64,000 nt of DNA from Arthrobacter sp. zg-Y1110 (GCF_025244865.1 NZ_CP104272.1:1550001-1614000), one strand, 5' to 3'; shown: positions 33,217-42,119, numbered from the stretch's first letter. The notes: generated from the sequence alone by a model not told the origin. Made by a program: numbers and translations.

Positions 33217-34602
33217 TCACCCGCCAGGGGAGGGCGGGGCCGCCGTCGTCGGATTCCGGATCCCCAGGAACGCGACTGCCCCGGCCGCCAGGAAGAGGCA
33301 CGCGGTGACCAGTACCGTCTGCCGGAAGCCCGGAAAGTCCAGGGCGCCGCCGGACACGGTGCCGGCCAGCGCGATCGCAATCAGCCCGGCCACCCGCGAG
33401 ACGGCATTGTTGACCGCGGAGCCGATGCCGGCGTCGTCCTCGTTCAGCGCGCCAAGCACCGCGGAGGTCAGCGGCGCCACCATCAGGGCGAGGCCCAGCC
33501 CGCACAGCAGCAGCCCGGGCAGCAGATGGGTAAGGAAATCCAGCGGCGGCTGGACCGCGAGCATCAGCAGGAACCCGGTCCCGCAGATCACCGGCCCGGC
33601 GGTCATAAACAGGCGCGGCCCGTAAATTCCGGCCAGCCTGCCGACGCGGGCCGACAGCAGCAGCATCGCCACCGGCAGCGGTAAGGCAGTGAAGCCGGCG
33701 GCCGTGGCGGAAAACCCTGCGGCTTCCTGGACGAAAACGGTCACGGCGAAGGTCCCCAGCGAGAGCCCGGCGTAGGCGCCCGCGGTGACGACGTTGCCGT
33801 AGCGGAAGTTCCGCGCCCGGAAGAGAGACAGCGGCATCATCGGAGCCGGCGCCCGCGCCTCGCGCAGCACGAACAGCACCAGGGCCAGCAGCCCTGCGGC
33901 CAGGGGAACAACGACGGCGGGATGCCCCCAGCCGAGCCGTTCCTGCTCGATCAATGCATAGACGGGACCGGCAAGTCCGGCGACCGCCAGAACGACGCCG
34001 GGCAGGTCGAACGCGGCCCGCCTCGGTCCGCTGCTCTCCTGCAGACCGGTCATCAGCAGCAGGCAGGCGGCCACCGGCAGGACGTTCACGGCGAAGATCA
34101 GCCGCCAGCTTCCCCAGTCCACCAGCACCCCGCCCAGCAGCGGGCCGATGATCGCGGCCGTGCCGGTCCATGCCGTCCACCTGCCGATCGCGGCGGCCCG
34201 CGCGGCGTCGTGGTACGAAGTCGTAATGAGCGCCAGCGAGCCGGGCACCAGCAGGGCGGCGGTGATGCCCTGGATTCCTCGGGCCAGAATCAGGACGCCG
34301 GGTGCCCACGCCAGCGCGCAGGCAAGGGAGGAGAACCCGAAGCCCAGGATGCCGATCCGCAGGATACGCAGCCGGCCGAAGGAGTCCGAGAGCGAGCCGG
34401 CCAGCAGGATGAACGCGCCCAGGGTGAGCAGATAGGCGTTCACGGTCCACTGCTGGGTGGGCAGGCCGCCGCCGAGTTCTCCGCTGATGGCCGGCAACGC
34501 CACGGTGACGATGGACCCGTCGAGGAACGCCACGAAGGTGGCGAGAACGGCGACGGCCAGCAGCCGGGTGGTACCGGAGGGGCTGCTGGCCGCGCTGGTC
34601 AT
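33217..34602 (-). CDS. MFS drug transporter, DHA2 family (14 helices)
   Basis: 461 residues, about 14 helices. FLDGSIVTVALPAISGEL (motif D1-like), GSLSDSFGRLRILR (motif A) and LVPGSLALIT with GPLLGGVLVDWGSWRLIF (motif C) are DHA2 marks. It follows the esterase gene by 9 nt on the same strand. A TAGTAT hexamer lies 6 nt before the ATG (34614-34609), so the message may also be made leaderless from an internal promoter. Confidence 0.9.
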   Translation of the reverse strand: MTSAASSPSGTTRLLAVAVLATFVAFLDGSIVTVALPAISGELGGGLPTQQWTVNAYLLTLGAFILLAGSLSDSFGRLRILRIGILGFGFSSLACALAWAPGVLILARGIQGITAALLVPGSLALITTSYHDAARAAAIGRWTAWTGTAAIIGPLLGGVLVDWGSWRLIFAVNVLPVAACLLLMTGLQESSGPRRAAFDLPGVVLAVAGLAGPVYALIEQERLGWGHPAVVVPLAAGLLALVLFVLREARAPAPMMPLSLFRARNFRYGNVVTAGAYAGLSLGTFAVTVFVQEAAGFSATAAGFTALPLPVAMLLLSARVGRLAGIYGPRLFMTAGPVICGTGFLLMLAVQPPLDFLTHLLPGLLLCGLGLALMVAPLTSAVLGALNEDDAGIGSAVNNAVSRVAGLIAIALAGTVSGGALDFPGFRQTVLVTACLFLAAGAVAFLGIRNPTTAAPPSPGG

Positions 34603-34611
34603 GGACGAATA

Positions 34612-36231
34612 CTAAGGTGCCGGGCTCACCCGGTCCCACAGTTCACACCCGTGCTCGGCATCGACCGTTGCGTGGCTGACCACTTGGGCGCTCGGGGCAA
34701 CGAATTGCAGCATCTCTCCCTGCGGGCGGTAGCGCGGCCACTCCGGCGCGTAGTCCGCGTCCGGCCGTCCTTCGCCGGCGAAGCTGGACCAGTAGCTGAT
34801 CATCTGGTCCGAGAGCTGTACCTGTTCGGTGCTGAACGGCAGCGCGGTGCCCAGATAGTCCCACAGGTAGCCAAGGTCATTGACGTGCGTGGCGCCGAAC
34901 GGGTAATCGGTGCCGAGCCGCCAGATGGAGGTGAACGCCGGTCCGTCCTTTTCCGCGAACTCGTAGGCGTACGTCCTGGTGTCCGCTGCCATCCTGTCCC
35001 GCAGAGTCTGGTCGCGGCAGGCACGCTGATCGCTCTGCACATCTCCCCACGCCACTGTTGGGGAGGGATAGTTGGTGGCAGGGTAGGCCGCGGCCACCTG
35101 CGCCGCATCGTTCGGATACGTGGTGGCGATCAGATCGGCGAGCATCTCCTCGGTGATCGGGTTGCCAACGTAGTCGTATGCACCGAAGACGCTCTGCTGC
35201 GACTCATCCGCCGTCCCGCCCACAATCACCGGAAGCCTCGTGAGCCTGCCGGCCTTCAACAGCTCGAGCGGGTCGGACGGGAGGACGGCGTTGCCGTGAA
35301 CCGCGCCGCTCTGCCGCACCACCGTCTGGGCGGCAAGCACCTCGGCCGGAGACTTCGCCCGGAGGCAGGCGAGCTCGGTTGCCGGATCAGCGCAGCCGAT
35401 CTCCGCCGCGAACTGTGCGCCGGACGCACGCGCCGCCTGTGGTGTGCGGGCCGAGCACCCGCCGCTTTGCAGGATCGCCTGGTCAAACAAGCCGTCGGCT
35501 CCGGGGGAGGCGAGCTGTGCGCAGGTATTCGAGGCTCCGGCTGACTGGCCGGCGAGGGTGACGTTCCGTGCGTCACCGCCGAACCTTCCAATGTTCTCCT
35601 GGATCCAGGTGAGAGCGGCCTGCTGGTCGAGCAGGCCGAAGTTGCCTGCCGCCCCGTCCGGGTTATCCGCTTCCAGCCCGGTGGTATCGAGCCAGCCCAT
35701 CGCACCCACGCGGTAGTTGATGGTGACGAACACCGCCTCGCTCTTGGTGATGAACTTGTTCGGGTCGGTGTCACGGCCGGCGCCGGCGACGTTGCCTCCA
35801 CCGTGGTTCCACACGAACACGGGCAGCTTTTTCGACGACGGCTCACTCGGCCGATACACGTTGAGGTACAGGCAGTCCTCGTTCAACGTGGGCTGATCAT
35901 AGCCCGGGTCCCATCCGGTGCCCTGGGTGCAGGAGCCCCCGAATTGCGTGGCGTCCAGCACTCCTTCCCATGGCTCGGCCGCCGCTGGGGCCTTCCAGCG
36001 CAGGTCACCGACCGGGGGAGCAGCATAGGGGATGCCTTTGAAGGAAGTGACCATCGACGTCGCTTCCCCCTGCACGTCGCCCTTGTCCGTCGAGACGACG
36101 GGGTAGTGGTCCCGGTAGCCTTCGCTGGGATCGTGCACGGCGGGGGAGCTGGCAAATGCCGCGCCGGTCACGGTCAGGCCAACCGCTATTCCCGCGGCTG
36201 ACCATGCGCGCACTCTTTTGGTAATCATCAT
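34612..36231 (-). CDS. Secreted type-B carboxylesterase/lipase
   Basis: 539 residues. The N-terminal signal peptide is MMITKRVRAWSAAGIAVGLT with a likely AFA-SS cleavage. Family blocks: FKGIPYAAPPVGDLRW, NEDCLYLNVYRP, the oxyanion WNHGGG, and the nucleophile elbow AGQSAGAS, where Gln replaces the usual Glu of GESAG. Four or more Cys pairs suggest extracytoplasmic disulfides. The ATG at 36231 has GAGG 6 nt upstream; the earlier GTG is less likely. Likely co-transcribed with the MFS gene behind it. Confidence 0.9.
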   Translation of the reverse strand: MMITKRVRAWSAAGIAVGLTVTGAAFASSPAVHDPSEGYRDHYPVVSTDKGDVQGEATSMVTSFKGIPYAAPPVGDLRWKAPAAAEPWEGVLDATQFGGSCTQGTGWDPGYDQPTLNEDCLYLNVYRPSEPSSKKLPVFVWNHGGGNVAGAGRDTDPNKFITKSEAVFVTINYRVGAMGWLDTTGLEADNPDGAAGNFGLLDQQAALTWIQENIGRFGGDARNVTLAGQSAGASNTCAQLASPGADGLFDQAILQSGGCSARTPQAARASGAQFAAEIGCADPATELACLRAKSPAEVLAAQTVVRQSGAVHGNAVLPSDPLELLKAGRLTRLPVIVGGTADESQQSVFGAYDYVGNPITEEMLADLIATTYPNDAAQVAAAYPATNYPSPTVAWGDVQSDQRACRDQTLRDRMAADTRTYAYEFAEKDGPAFTSIWRLGTDYPFGATHVNDLGYLWDYLGTALPFSTEQVQLSDQMISYWSSFAGEGRPDADYAPEWPRYRPQGEMLQFVAPSAQVVSHATVDAEHGCELWDRVSPAP

Positions 36232-36360
36232 TGGGTACCTCACTCATCGGCGAATGTCCGGCCGAGTATTGAGTGTTGAAGTGCGCGGATCAAGCGTTTC
36301 ATCTAGTTACATATGTACTTCCGGGATAAGGGCCTTTACCTGTTGTGGAATGGGCAGCAG

Positions 36361-36933
36361 TCAGCCAGCCTTGACGACCGCACGGCAGCTGCGCAGGAAA
36401 GAAGAAGCGAGGTCATCGCCGTCGGCGTCAAGGTAGCCGGCAATCATCGCGCCGCCGTGTAGAAGCATCAGATCCTGGGCCGTAGCGTCCGGGTCGGCGG
36501 GAGCCAGCGGGCGGACAATTTCCGTGTACGCAGCCTTGCACCATTCGCGGTGGTCCTTGATGGTTTTACGGACCGCACTGGCGGGATCCGGATACTCGGC
36601 CGCGGCGTTGATGAAGGGGCACCCGCGGAATCCGGGCTCGCACGACATTGTGCCTAAATGTTCCGCAATGAGTTGGAACGTCTTATCGGCATCTCCGCCT
36701 GCGTGTTCCATCGCAGCGCCGATTCCCTCGCGCTCAATCTTTGCCCGGCGTTCCAGATGGGCCACCACCAGGTCATCCTTGCTTTTGAAATGCCGGTAGA
36801 AGGTCACTTTCGTCGTGCCGGCACGGTCGATCACCTTGTCAACGCTGACCGCCCGCAGCCCCTCGGCATAGAACAGCTCAGTCGCGGCTTCGACGAGTCG
36901 TTCCCTCATCGATACCTTCACAGCCTCCGCCAT
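36361..36933 (-). CDS. TetR family repressor of the 37-40 kb operon
   Basis: 190 residues. Helix-turn-helix MRERLVEAATELFYAEGLRA, then AGTTKVTFYRHFKSKDDLV. The C-terminal domain has GFRGCPFINAAAEYPD, common in repressors that sense reactive or aromatic compounds. AAGGAAAA precedes the ATG. It faces the alpha/beta hydrolase gene across a gap with a 22-bp palindrome, so it very probably represses that operon and itself. Confidence 0.9.
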   Translation of the reverse strand: MAEAVKVSMRERLVEAATELFYAEGLRAVSVDKVIDRAGTTKVTFYRHFKSKDDLVVAHLERRAKIEREGIGAAMEHAGGDADKTFQLIAEHLGTMSCEPGFRGCPFINAAAEYPDPASAVRKTIKDHREWCKAAYTEIVRPLAPADPDATAQDLMLLHGGAMIAGYLDADGDDLASSFLRSCRAVVKAG

Positions 36934-36990
36934 GGTTTTCCTTCCCGTTGCCCTTGCGTGTCCCCGTGATCCACATTACGCTCCTTCTAA

Positions 36991-37012
36991 GTAGAGTGAC
37001 TAGTCATTCTAC
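36991..37012. promoter_or_regulatory. TetR operator, 22-bp near-perfect palindrome
   Basis: GTAGAGTGACT (36991-37001) and AGTCATTCTAC (37002-37012) pair with one mismatch across 11-bp arms. It lies midway between the repressor and operon starts. Confidence 0.8.
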
Positions 37013-37076
37013 CAGCCGTGAACGGCCTTCCGTATGGCCGCCGGGCGGCTTCAACTCCGATGAAAGGACAACCCAG

Positions 37077-37844
37077 ATGTTCAACAATTCATCCCGACTG
37101 GGGACCACTACCGATTCCGACGCCGCCGATAACCAGGCCGCAAACCAGGGATTGCCGACCATCGTGCTTGTGCACGGTGCGTGGGCCGATTCCTCCAGTT
37201 GGGAGCAGGTGATCGACGAACTCCTGCATGCAGGATTCCCGGTCCAGGCAATTGCGAACCCGCTGCGGGGCGTGGAACATGACACGGCCTACCTGGCCAG
37301 CTACCTTGCGGCGATCGAGGGTCCCGTGGTGCTTGTGGGCCATTCGTACGGCGGTGCAATCATCACGAACATCGATACGAGTGCCTTTGACGTGCGAGCC
37401 CTCGTCTACGTCGCGGCATTTATTCCGATTGCAGGGGAGACGGTCGGCCAGCTGGCAGCCCAGTCTTCGACCCCGCTGCCCTTGGTGACGGTCGAAACAC
37501 CAAGCGGGCCTGAGGTGCACATCAGCCCGGAGGGGTTCCGCGCAGCCTTTGCCGCCGACGTCGACCAACGCAGGGCAGGTGTCCTCGGCATCGTCCAGCG
37601 TCCTGCCAACGTCCGGGCGGTCGCGGAACCGATCAGCCGGGAGGCATTCCGCACCGTGCCCGCCTATGTACTCGTCACCACAGCAGACCGGGCTATCGAC
37701 CCGGACGTGCAGCGGATGATGGCCCATCGTACCGGCGCGGCCGTCGTCGAGGTCGAGGCCTCCCACGCCGTCATGGTCAGTCGTCCCTCGACCGTCGCGG
37801 GTCTCATTCTCCAGGCGGCGACGTCGGCGGTAACCGTCCGATGA
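37077..37844 (+). CDS. Alpha/beta hydrolase
   Basis: 255 residues. VLVHGAWADSSSWEQVI and the nucleophile elbow LVGHSYGGAII fit the EstC/hydroxynitrile-lyase-like hydrolases, with the acid in TTADRAID and His in EVEASHAVMVSRP. AAAGGA precedes the ATG. First gene of a four-gene operon controlled by the divergent TetR protein. Substrate unknown. Confidence 0.87.
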   Translation: MFNNSSRLGTTTDSDAADNQAANQGLPTIVLVHGAWADSSSWEQVIDELLHAGFPVQAIANPLRGVEHDTAYLASYLAAIEGPVVLVGHSYGGAIITNIDTSAFDVRALVYVAAFIPIAGETVGQLAAQSSTPLPLVTVETPSGPEVHISPEGFRAAFAADVDQRRAGVLGIVQRPANVRAVAEPISREAFRTVPAYVLVTTADRAIDPDVQRMMAHRTGAAVVEVEASHAVMVSRPSTVAGLILQAATSAVTVR

Positions 37845-37900
37845 CCCCTCACCAGACACCCCCTTCCCGCTTTCAAACACTTCAAACAGAACGGAACGTC

Positions 37901-38467
37901 ATGACTGCATCAACCATCCAGACCCCACCGGCGATCTCGCCGGTCCTTCGGAAGCTGTACTTCGTCCGCTTCGGATTCGCCATTGTCTGGGCAGTCCTCA
38001 TTGCCCTGACCGCTTCCACCCTCGGAACCTTCAGCATCGCCCTGCTCATCCTCTACCCGCTGTTCGACGTGGCGGCCGCCGTCGTCGACCACCGCGCCTC
38101 CCGCGCTACCCGTCCCGGCCCGCTGCTCCTGGTGAATATGGCGCTCAGCCTGCTGACCGCCGTCGCGCTCGGCGTGGCCGTCACCTCGGGAGTGCCCGCC
38201 GTGCTGGTTGTCTGGGGTGTCTGGGCTATTACCGCGGGCGCCGTCCAGCTCGCCGTTGCCATTTCCCGCCTGCGGCTGGGTGGGCAGTGGCCGATGATTC
38301 TCAGCGGCGGCATCTCCACCCTCGCCGGCACCGGATTCATTCTGATGTCCGACACCTCCGCGGCGGCCCTCACCGGCGTCGCGGGATACGCCACCCTCGG
38401 CGGAATATTCTTCCTCCTCTCCGCGATCCGGCTGCAGCGTCTTGCGAAGGCCGGCACAACACGATGA
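37901..38467 (+). CDS. DUF308-like membrane protein
   Basis: 188 residues with six predicted helices, resembling HdeD/DUF308 proteins: VRFGFAIVWAVLIALTA, LILYPLFDVAAAVVDHRAS, WGVWAITAGAVQLAVAI. The start could be the ATG at 37841, which overlaps the hydrolase stop, but homolog-like sequence begins at 37901 behind CGGAACG. Its TGA overlaps the next ATG by 4 nt. Role unknown. Confidence 0.8.
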   Translation: MTASTIQTPPAISPVLRKLYFVRFGFAIVWAVLIALTASTLGTFSIALLILYPLFDVAAAVVDHRASRATRPGPLLLVNMALSLLTAVALGVAVTSGVPAVLVVWGVWAITAGAVQLAVAISRLRLGGQWPMILSGGISTLAGTGFILMSDTSAAALTGVAGYATLGGIFFLLSAIRLQRLAKAGTTR

Positions 38468-39903
38468 CCGGGACCGTTACGGACGTTATTGTTGTCGGCG
38501 CCGGTCCGGTGGGCGAGAACGTTGCGGACCGGATAGTTGCCGGCGGACTCAGCGCGGTGATTGTCGAATCCGAGCTGGTGGGCGGCGAGTGCTCCTACTG
38601 GGCGTGCATGCCGACCAAAGCACTGCTGCGGGACGCCGCCGCACTCCGCGCCGTCCGGCAGTTGCCCGGGGCCGCCGCGGCGGTAACCGGCGGACTCGAC
38701 GTCGACGCGGTGCTGGCGCGCCGGGACCGGTTCGCCTCGAACTGGAATGACGAGGGTCAGGTGGCGTGGCTCCAACAGGCCGGCATCACCCTGGTCCGCG
38801 GGCGCGGGCGGATCAGTGCCCCGCGGACCGTGGAAGTCACCGGCCGGGACGGCACGGTCAGCACGATCACGGCACGGCACGCCGTCGTCGTCGCCACCGG
38901 CACCAGCGCGGCGCTGCCGCCGATCCCGGGACTGGCGGACGCCGCCCCCTGGACCAGCCGTGAAGCGGTGTCCGTGAAGAAAATCCCGGAGCGGCTCGCG
39001 ATCATCGGCGGCGGCGTCGTCGGCACGGAAATGGCGACCGCCTTCAGCGCACTGGGCGCCGCGGTGACGCTCATTGCGCGCGACGGCGTCCTGCCGAGGG
39101 TCGAGCCGTACGCTGCCGAGCATGTCGTCGCGTCCCTGGAAAGCGCTGGAGCGCGGGTGCTGATCGGCGCAAGCCCGAGCGACGTTACCCGCGACGCGCG
39201 CGGCACCGTGCACATAACCCTGGCCGGTGGCGGGAGTATCGACGCCGACGAGGTCCTGGTTGCCACGGGACGCCGGCCCAACACCGGCGACCTCGGGCTC
39301 GAACACCTCGGGCTCGCGGCCTCCGGCTGGCTAAGCGTGGACGAGACGCTCCGGGTGGTCGGCCCCGACGGCACCGTGCCCGACGGCGGCTGGCTTTACG
39401 CCGCGGGCGACGTCAACGGACGGGCGCTGCTCACCCACCAAGGCAAATACCAGGCCCGGGCTGCGGGGGACGCGATCGTGGCACGGGCAACCGGCGCTCC
39501 GGTGGAGGACTTCCCGTGGGGGCGTCATGCGGCGACCGCCGACGTACGGGCAGTTCCGCAGGTCATCTTCACCGACCCCGAGATTGCCTCCGCCGGCCTC
39601 ACGCTGGCCGGCGCCGTCGACGCCGGGCTCCGGGTCCGTTCCGTGGAATACGACCTTGGATCGGTTGCCGGTGCTTCCCTGCATGCCGACGGCTATACCG
39701 GCCGCGCGAGCATGGTCATCAATGAGGACACCAACACGATTGTCGGGTTCACTGCCGTCGGACCTGACGTGACCGAGCTGGTGCACGCCGCAACCATCGC
39801 GATCGCGGGGGAAGTGCCGATCGACCGGCTCTGGCATGCGGTTCCCGCCTATCCCACGATCAGTGAAATCTGGCTCCGGCTCCTGGAGACCGCGGCACGG
39901 TAG
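38464..39903 (+). CDS. Pyridine nucleotide-disulfide oxidoreductase lacking the catalytic His
   Basis: 479 residues. FAD fold VIVVGAGPVGENVADRI, redox disulfide Cys43/Cys48 in GGECSYWACMPTKALL, NAD(P) fold LAIIGGGVVGTEMATAF, and YAAGDVNG. The C-terminal interface, where lipoamide dehydrogenase and mercuric reductase-like enzymes have HxHPTxxE, reads PAYPTISE: Tyr replaces the catalytic His while Glu is kept. A quinone or other small-molecule reductase is therefore more likely than lipoamide dehydrogenase. Mycobacterial LpdA (Rv3303c) is a known precedent for altered catalytic residues. Coupled to the DUF308 gene by ATGA. Confidence 0.87.
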   Translation: MTGTVTDVIVVGAGPVGENVADRIVAGGLSAVIVESELVGGECSYWACMPTKALLRDAAALRAVRQLPGAAAAVTGGLDVDAVLARRDRFASNWNDEGQVAWLQQAGITLVRGRGRISAPRTVEVTGRDGTVSTITARHAVVVATGTSAALPPIPGLADAAPWTSREAVSVKKIPERLAIIGGGVVGTEMATAFSALGAAVTLIARDGVLPRVEPYAAEHVVASLESAGARVLIGASPSDVTRDARGTVHITLAGGGSIDADEVLVATGRRPNTGDLGLEHLGLAASGWLSVDETLRVVGPDGTVPDGGWLYAAGDVNGRALLTHQGKYQARAAGDAIVARATGAPVEDFPWGRHAATADVRAVPQVIFTDPEIASAGLTLAGAVDAGLRVRSVEYDLGSVAGASLHADGYTGRASMVINEDTNTIVGFTAVGPDVTELVHAATIAIAGEVPIDRLWHAVPAYPTISEIWLRLLETAAR

Positions 39904-39962
39904 ACAACCGTCCCACGTGCCCGGAAACTTCAACCACCCTGACCCCCGAAAGGAAGAACCCT

Positions 39963-40268
39963 ATGCCCACCAAGATCACGTTCGTCATCGACAACCCCGC
40001 GGACCCCGACGCGTTTGAGACCGCCTACAAAGGCATCGCGGACAGCGCCAAGCAGCTCCCGAAGCTGCGTCGTTACGAGGCAGGCAAGGTCTGGCCGAAG
40101 GAAAACGGCTCACCCACCCCTGCCCACCGGACGCTTGACCTGTACTTCGACAGCTACGAGGACGCGTCGGCTGCCGTGACAACACCTGCGGCCGCTGACC
40201 TCTTCGGTCAGCTGAAGGCCACCAGGACCACCTTCATGGCCCTGTTCTCGGAGGTGGAAGAGAGCTAG
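39963..40268 (+). CDS. EthD family protein
   Basis: 101 residues, a single ferredoxin-like (dimeric alpha-beta barrel) domain of the EthD type: TKITFVIDNPADPDAFETAY, KLRRYEAGKVW, RTLDLYFDSYEDASAAV. GAAAGGAAG precedes the ATG. Last gene of the TetR-controlled operon, which ends at the terminator 40313-40353. Its role in the family is unclear. Confidence 0.85.
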   Translation: MPTKITFVIDNPADPDAFETAYKGIADSAKQLPKLRRYEAGKVWPKENGSPTPAHRTLDLYFDSYEDASAAVTTPAAADLFGQLKATRTTFMALFSEVEES

Positions 40269-40312
40269 GCGGGGCACGGTTTGCCCGCCTTGATCCCTAT
40301 TCGCCTGGTGTC

Positions 40313-40353
40313 GATGCCCGTGTTCCATCACCGGAACACGGGCATCGGCTTTT
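40313..40353 (+). terminator. Terminator of the TetR-controlled operon
   Basis: A perfect 14-bp stem (40313-40326 with 40333-40346) and 6-nt loop followed by GGCTTTT, 45 nt after the EthD stop. Confidence 0.85.
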
Positions 40354-40411
40354 AACCGTTCCGCGCATCCGCTCCACAGGGCCGGAGCTGCCCCGTAGTA
40401 GGCTTCGGGCC

Positions 40412-40882
40412 ATGGGAACTCGGCGAAGCATCAGCAAATCGGATTACCGGCTTTACGCGCGGCCGGTGCCCGGGGAAAGCGGGGACTGGGTGGAAGTGGT
40501 GTCCGACGGCGGTGAACCTCCACAGGCGTCCAGTCGTACCACCCATACCGAAGCGGAATTCAGCGATGCGGGCGTTGACGGCGCCGCTGCTCAAGGGCCT
40601 CTCCACGTGGTTACTGCCCCCAGGAGCCGGTTCAACCCCTATCTCTGTGCCGCGTGGGCGGTTGTGGCGATGATGCTTGTCCTTGGACTGATCTGGCTCT
40701 CCGGCAACCTCCAAATCACGTCGGCCATTTACAGCGGCGGCAGTGCAGTCACGAGTGCCCAGGACGTTGCGATGATGAACTTCCAGATGATGGGTGTGTA
40801 TCTGCTGCCCTTCGGCCTGGCAGGCGCCCTTGCCCTGCTGATGCTTCAGGCTTCCGGCTACCGCCGCGAACGCCGGGGCTAA
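40412..40882 (+). CDS. Two-helix membrane protein of unknown function
   Basis: 156 residues. A polar N-terminal ~75 residues, then predicted helices at about 78-97 (LCAAWAVVAMMLVLGLIWLS) and 125-144, and a basic tail YRRERRG. No family recognised. ATG start is the first in frame; nothing convincing as a ribosome site. Confidence 0.65.
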   Translation: MGTRRSISKSDYRLYARPVPGESGDWVEVVSDGGEPPQASSRTTHTEAEFSDAGVDGAAAQGPLHVVTAPRSRFNPYLCAAWAVVAMMLVLGLIWLSGNLQITSAIYSGGSAVTSAQDVAMMNFQMMGVYLLPFGLAGALALLMLQASGYRRERRG

Positions 40883-40966
40883 ATAGGCGCCCGTCTCCTA
40901 GCCGGGGATCAGGAGGTAACTGATTCGCCAGTTCCTGCCCCCCGCGGCGGGCTGCACCGATTCTGC

Positions 40967-41021
40967 TGCCGGTTTGGAAAAAACCTCCGCTGCGCAGCGG
41001 CAGGGATTTCCCAAACCGGCA
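40967..41021. repeat. Long inverted repeat with inner palindrome
   Basis: TGCCGGTTTGG (40967-40977) and CCAAACCGGCA (41011-41021) are perfect 11-bp arms; the 33-nt interior holds GCTGCGCAGC. It follows the gene at 40412 by about 85 nt. It could be a terminator-like hairpin without a T-run, or a remnant of a small mobile element; neither is proven. Confidence 0.5.
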
Positions 41022-41119
41022 GGCCTTTCCCATAACGGAGTGAATCCGCCCGGTCCGGAATAGTTAGACTGCTACTGCTGATCCTCCGGTAGGTCCGCCC
41101 GTTATCGATAGGTCTCAAA

Positions 41120-41626
41120 GTGTCAAAAGCGAAAGAAGTCCCCGGTGTGCAGCCGAGCGAGAGCCTCGTTCCGAAGGTGACCAGTTCATGGGTGCTGATG
41201 GGCATGCTGGGTGGCCCGGGCATTGGTCTTGTCCTCGCAGGTGTGGCTATGGACGAGACTGAGGGCGGTCCGGCAGAAGAGTTTTGGTTCGTATTGGTCC
41301 TGGTTTTTCTTCTCGCTGCGTTTGTGGGTCTTGTTGTGTCGATCCCGCTTATCGTGAAACTTAGGAAGGCAATATCAGCAGCCAACCGGAACATTGCCGA
41401 ATCCCTGCGCTGGCAATACGGGTTCACCGTTGACCGCCCGAAAACTCTGATCCTGACGGACAAGGCCCCCGTCCGGCTGAATCCCTTCGACATACCGGCG
41501 ACCGACACATACGGGCGCCCGGTCAATATCCGGATCAGCCCGGATGAAACGGGTACCAAAGTGGTCGCCACCATCTGCGAGGAACATCCCACTCCAGCGG
41601 CAAACCATCCCTACGAACGGCACTAG
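41120..41626 (+). CDS. 168-residue membrane protein, paralog A
   Basis: GTG start. Two predicted helices (about 26-47 and 58-83) sit in the first half; a conserved cytosolic-looking C-terminal half ends DIPATDTYGRPVNIRISPDE, then TGTKVVATICEEHPTPAANH. The protein is near-identical in plan and length to the one at 43084 and shares 28 nt around the start. No known domain recognised. Function unknown. Confidence 0.75.
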   Translation: MSKAKEVPGVQPSESLVPKVTSSWVLMGMLGGPGIGLVLAGVAMDETEGGPAEEFWFVLVLVFLLAAFVGLVVSIPLIVKLRKAISAANRNIAESLRWQYGFTVDRPKTLILTDKAPVRLNPFDIPATDTYGRPVNIRISPDETGTKVVATICEEHPTPAANHPYERH

Positions 41627-41632
41627 GCAGGG

Positions 41633-41938
41633 TTAACCGGCGAGGTCGTAGTGTGACACCGTGCGGTCACGCTCCAGTAGGTACCGATCGTCCTCGGGAT
41701 AGAAGACGGCCCGGCCGACGTCGTCGCCCGCGAAAGCGCGAATAGCCTCGAGGGAAACCCACAGCGAAACCGTGACAATCTCGCTGCGTCCCTCTTCCAA
41801 GCTGCGGGTGAGGATCCAGGCACCGAGGTTGCCGGCCGTGGCGCGGTACTCGTCGATCCCGGTCACCCGAACGTATTCGACGTATGCCTCAAGGTCTTCG
41901 CTGCGGACAACACCGCGCCACGTCCGAACAACGCGCAT
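41633..41938 (-). CDS. Antibiotic biosynthesis monooxygenase (ABM)-like small protein
   Basis: 101 residues, ferredoxin-like fold: RTWRGVVRSEDLEAYVEYVR, GNLGAWILTRSLEEGRSEIV and VSLWVSLEAIRAFAGDDVGR fit the ABM/DUF4188-like dimeric barrel. AAGGA precedes the ATG. No catalytic residues can be assigned. Convergent with paralog A, 6 nt away. Confidence 0.75.
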   Translation of the reverse strand: MRVVRTWRGVVRSEDLEAYVEYVRVTGIDEYRATAGNLGAWILTRSLEEGRSEIVTVSLWVSLEAIRAFAGDDVGRAVFYPEDDRYLLERDRTVSHYDLAG

Positions 41939-42078
41939 TCCGGTCCTTCCGATTAGGGTACGTTTCCGGATCCGCCCGGCCCCGGGTGCAGGAGCCTAGC
42001 GCCGGCCGGGCTGGGCCGCCAGAGTGAGACGGTTGTCGGAGGGGGTGCCATTGACGCCCGTACAGCAACGGCGTAAGT

Positions 42079-42109
42079 TATCGACAATCGTTATTAACGA
42101 AAGTCGATA
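42079..42109. promoter_or_regulatory. Nested 31-bp palindrome upstream of the DUF2975/XRE pair
   Basis: TATCGAC (42079-42085) mirrors GTCGATA (42103-42109), and inside them TCGTTA (42088-42093) mirrors TAACGA (42095-42100) around one central T. It ends 10 nt before the ATG, overlapping the leader, and is very probably the XRE operator. Confidence 0.75.
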
Positions 42110-42119
42110 TGGGGGAACC

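Noticed and set aside
33107..34639. 510-codon reverse frame overlapping the DHA2 transporter
   Set aside because: Arg-rich, no membrane helices; the neighbouring frame encodes the transporter with all expected motifs.
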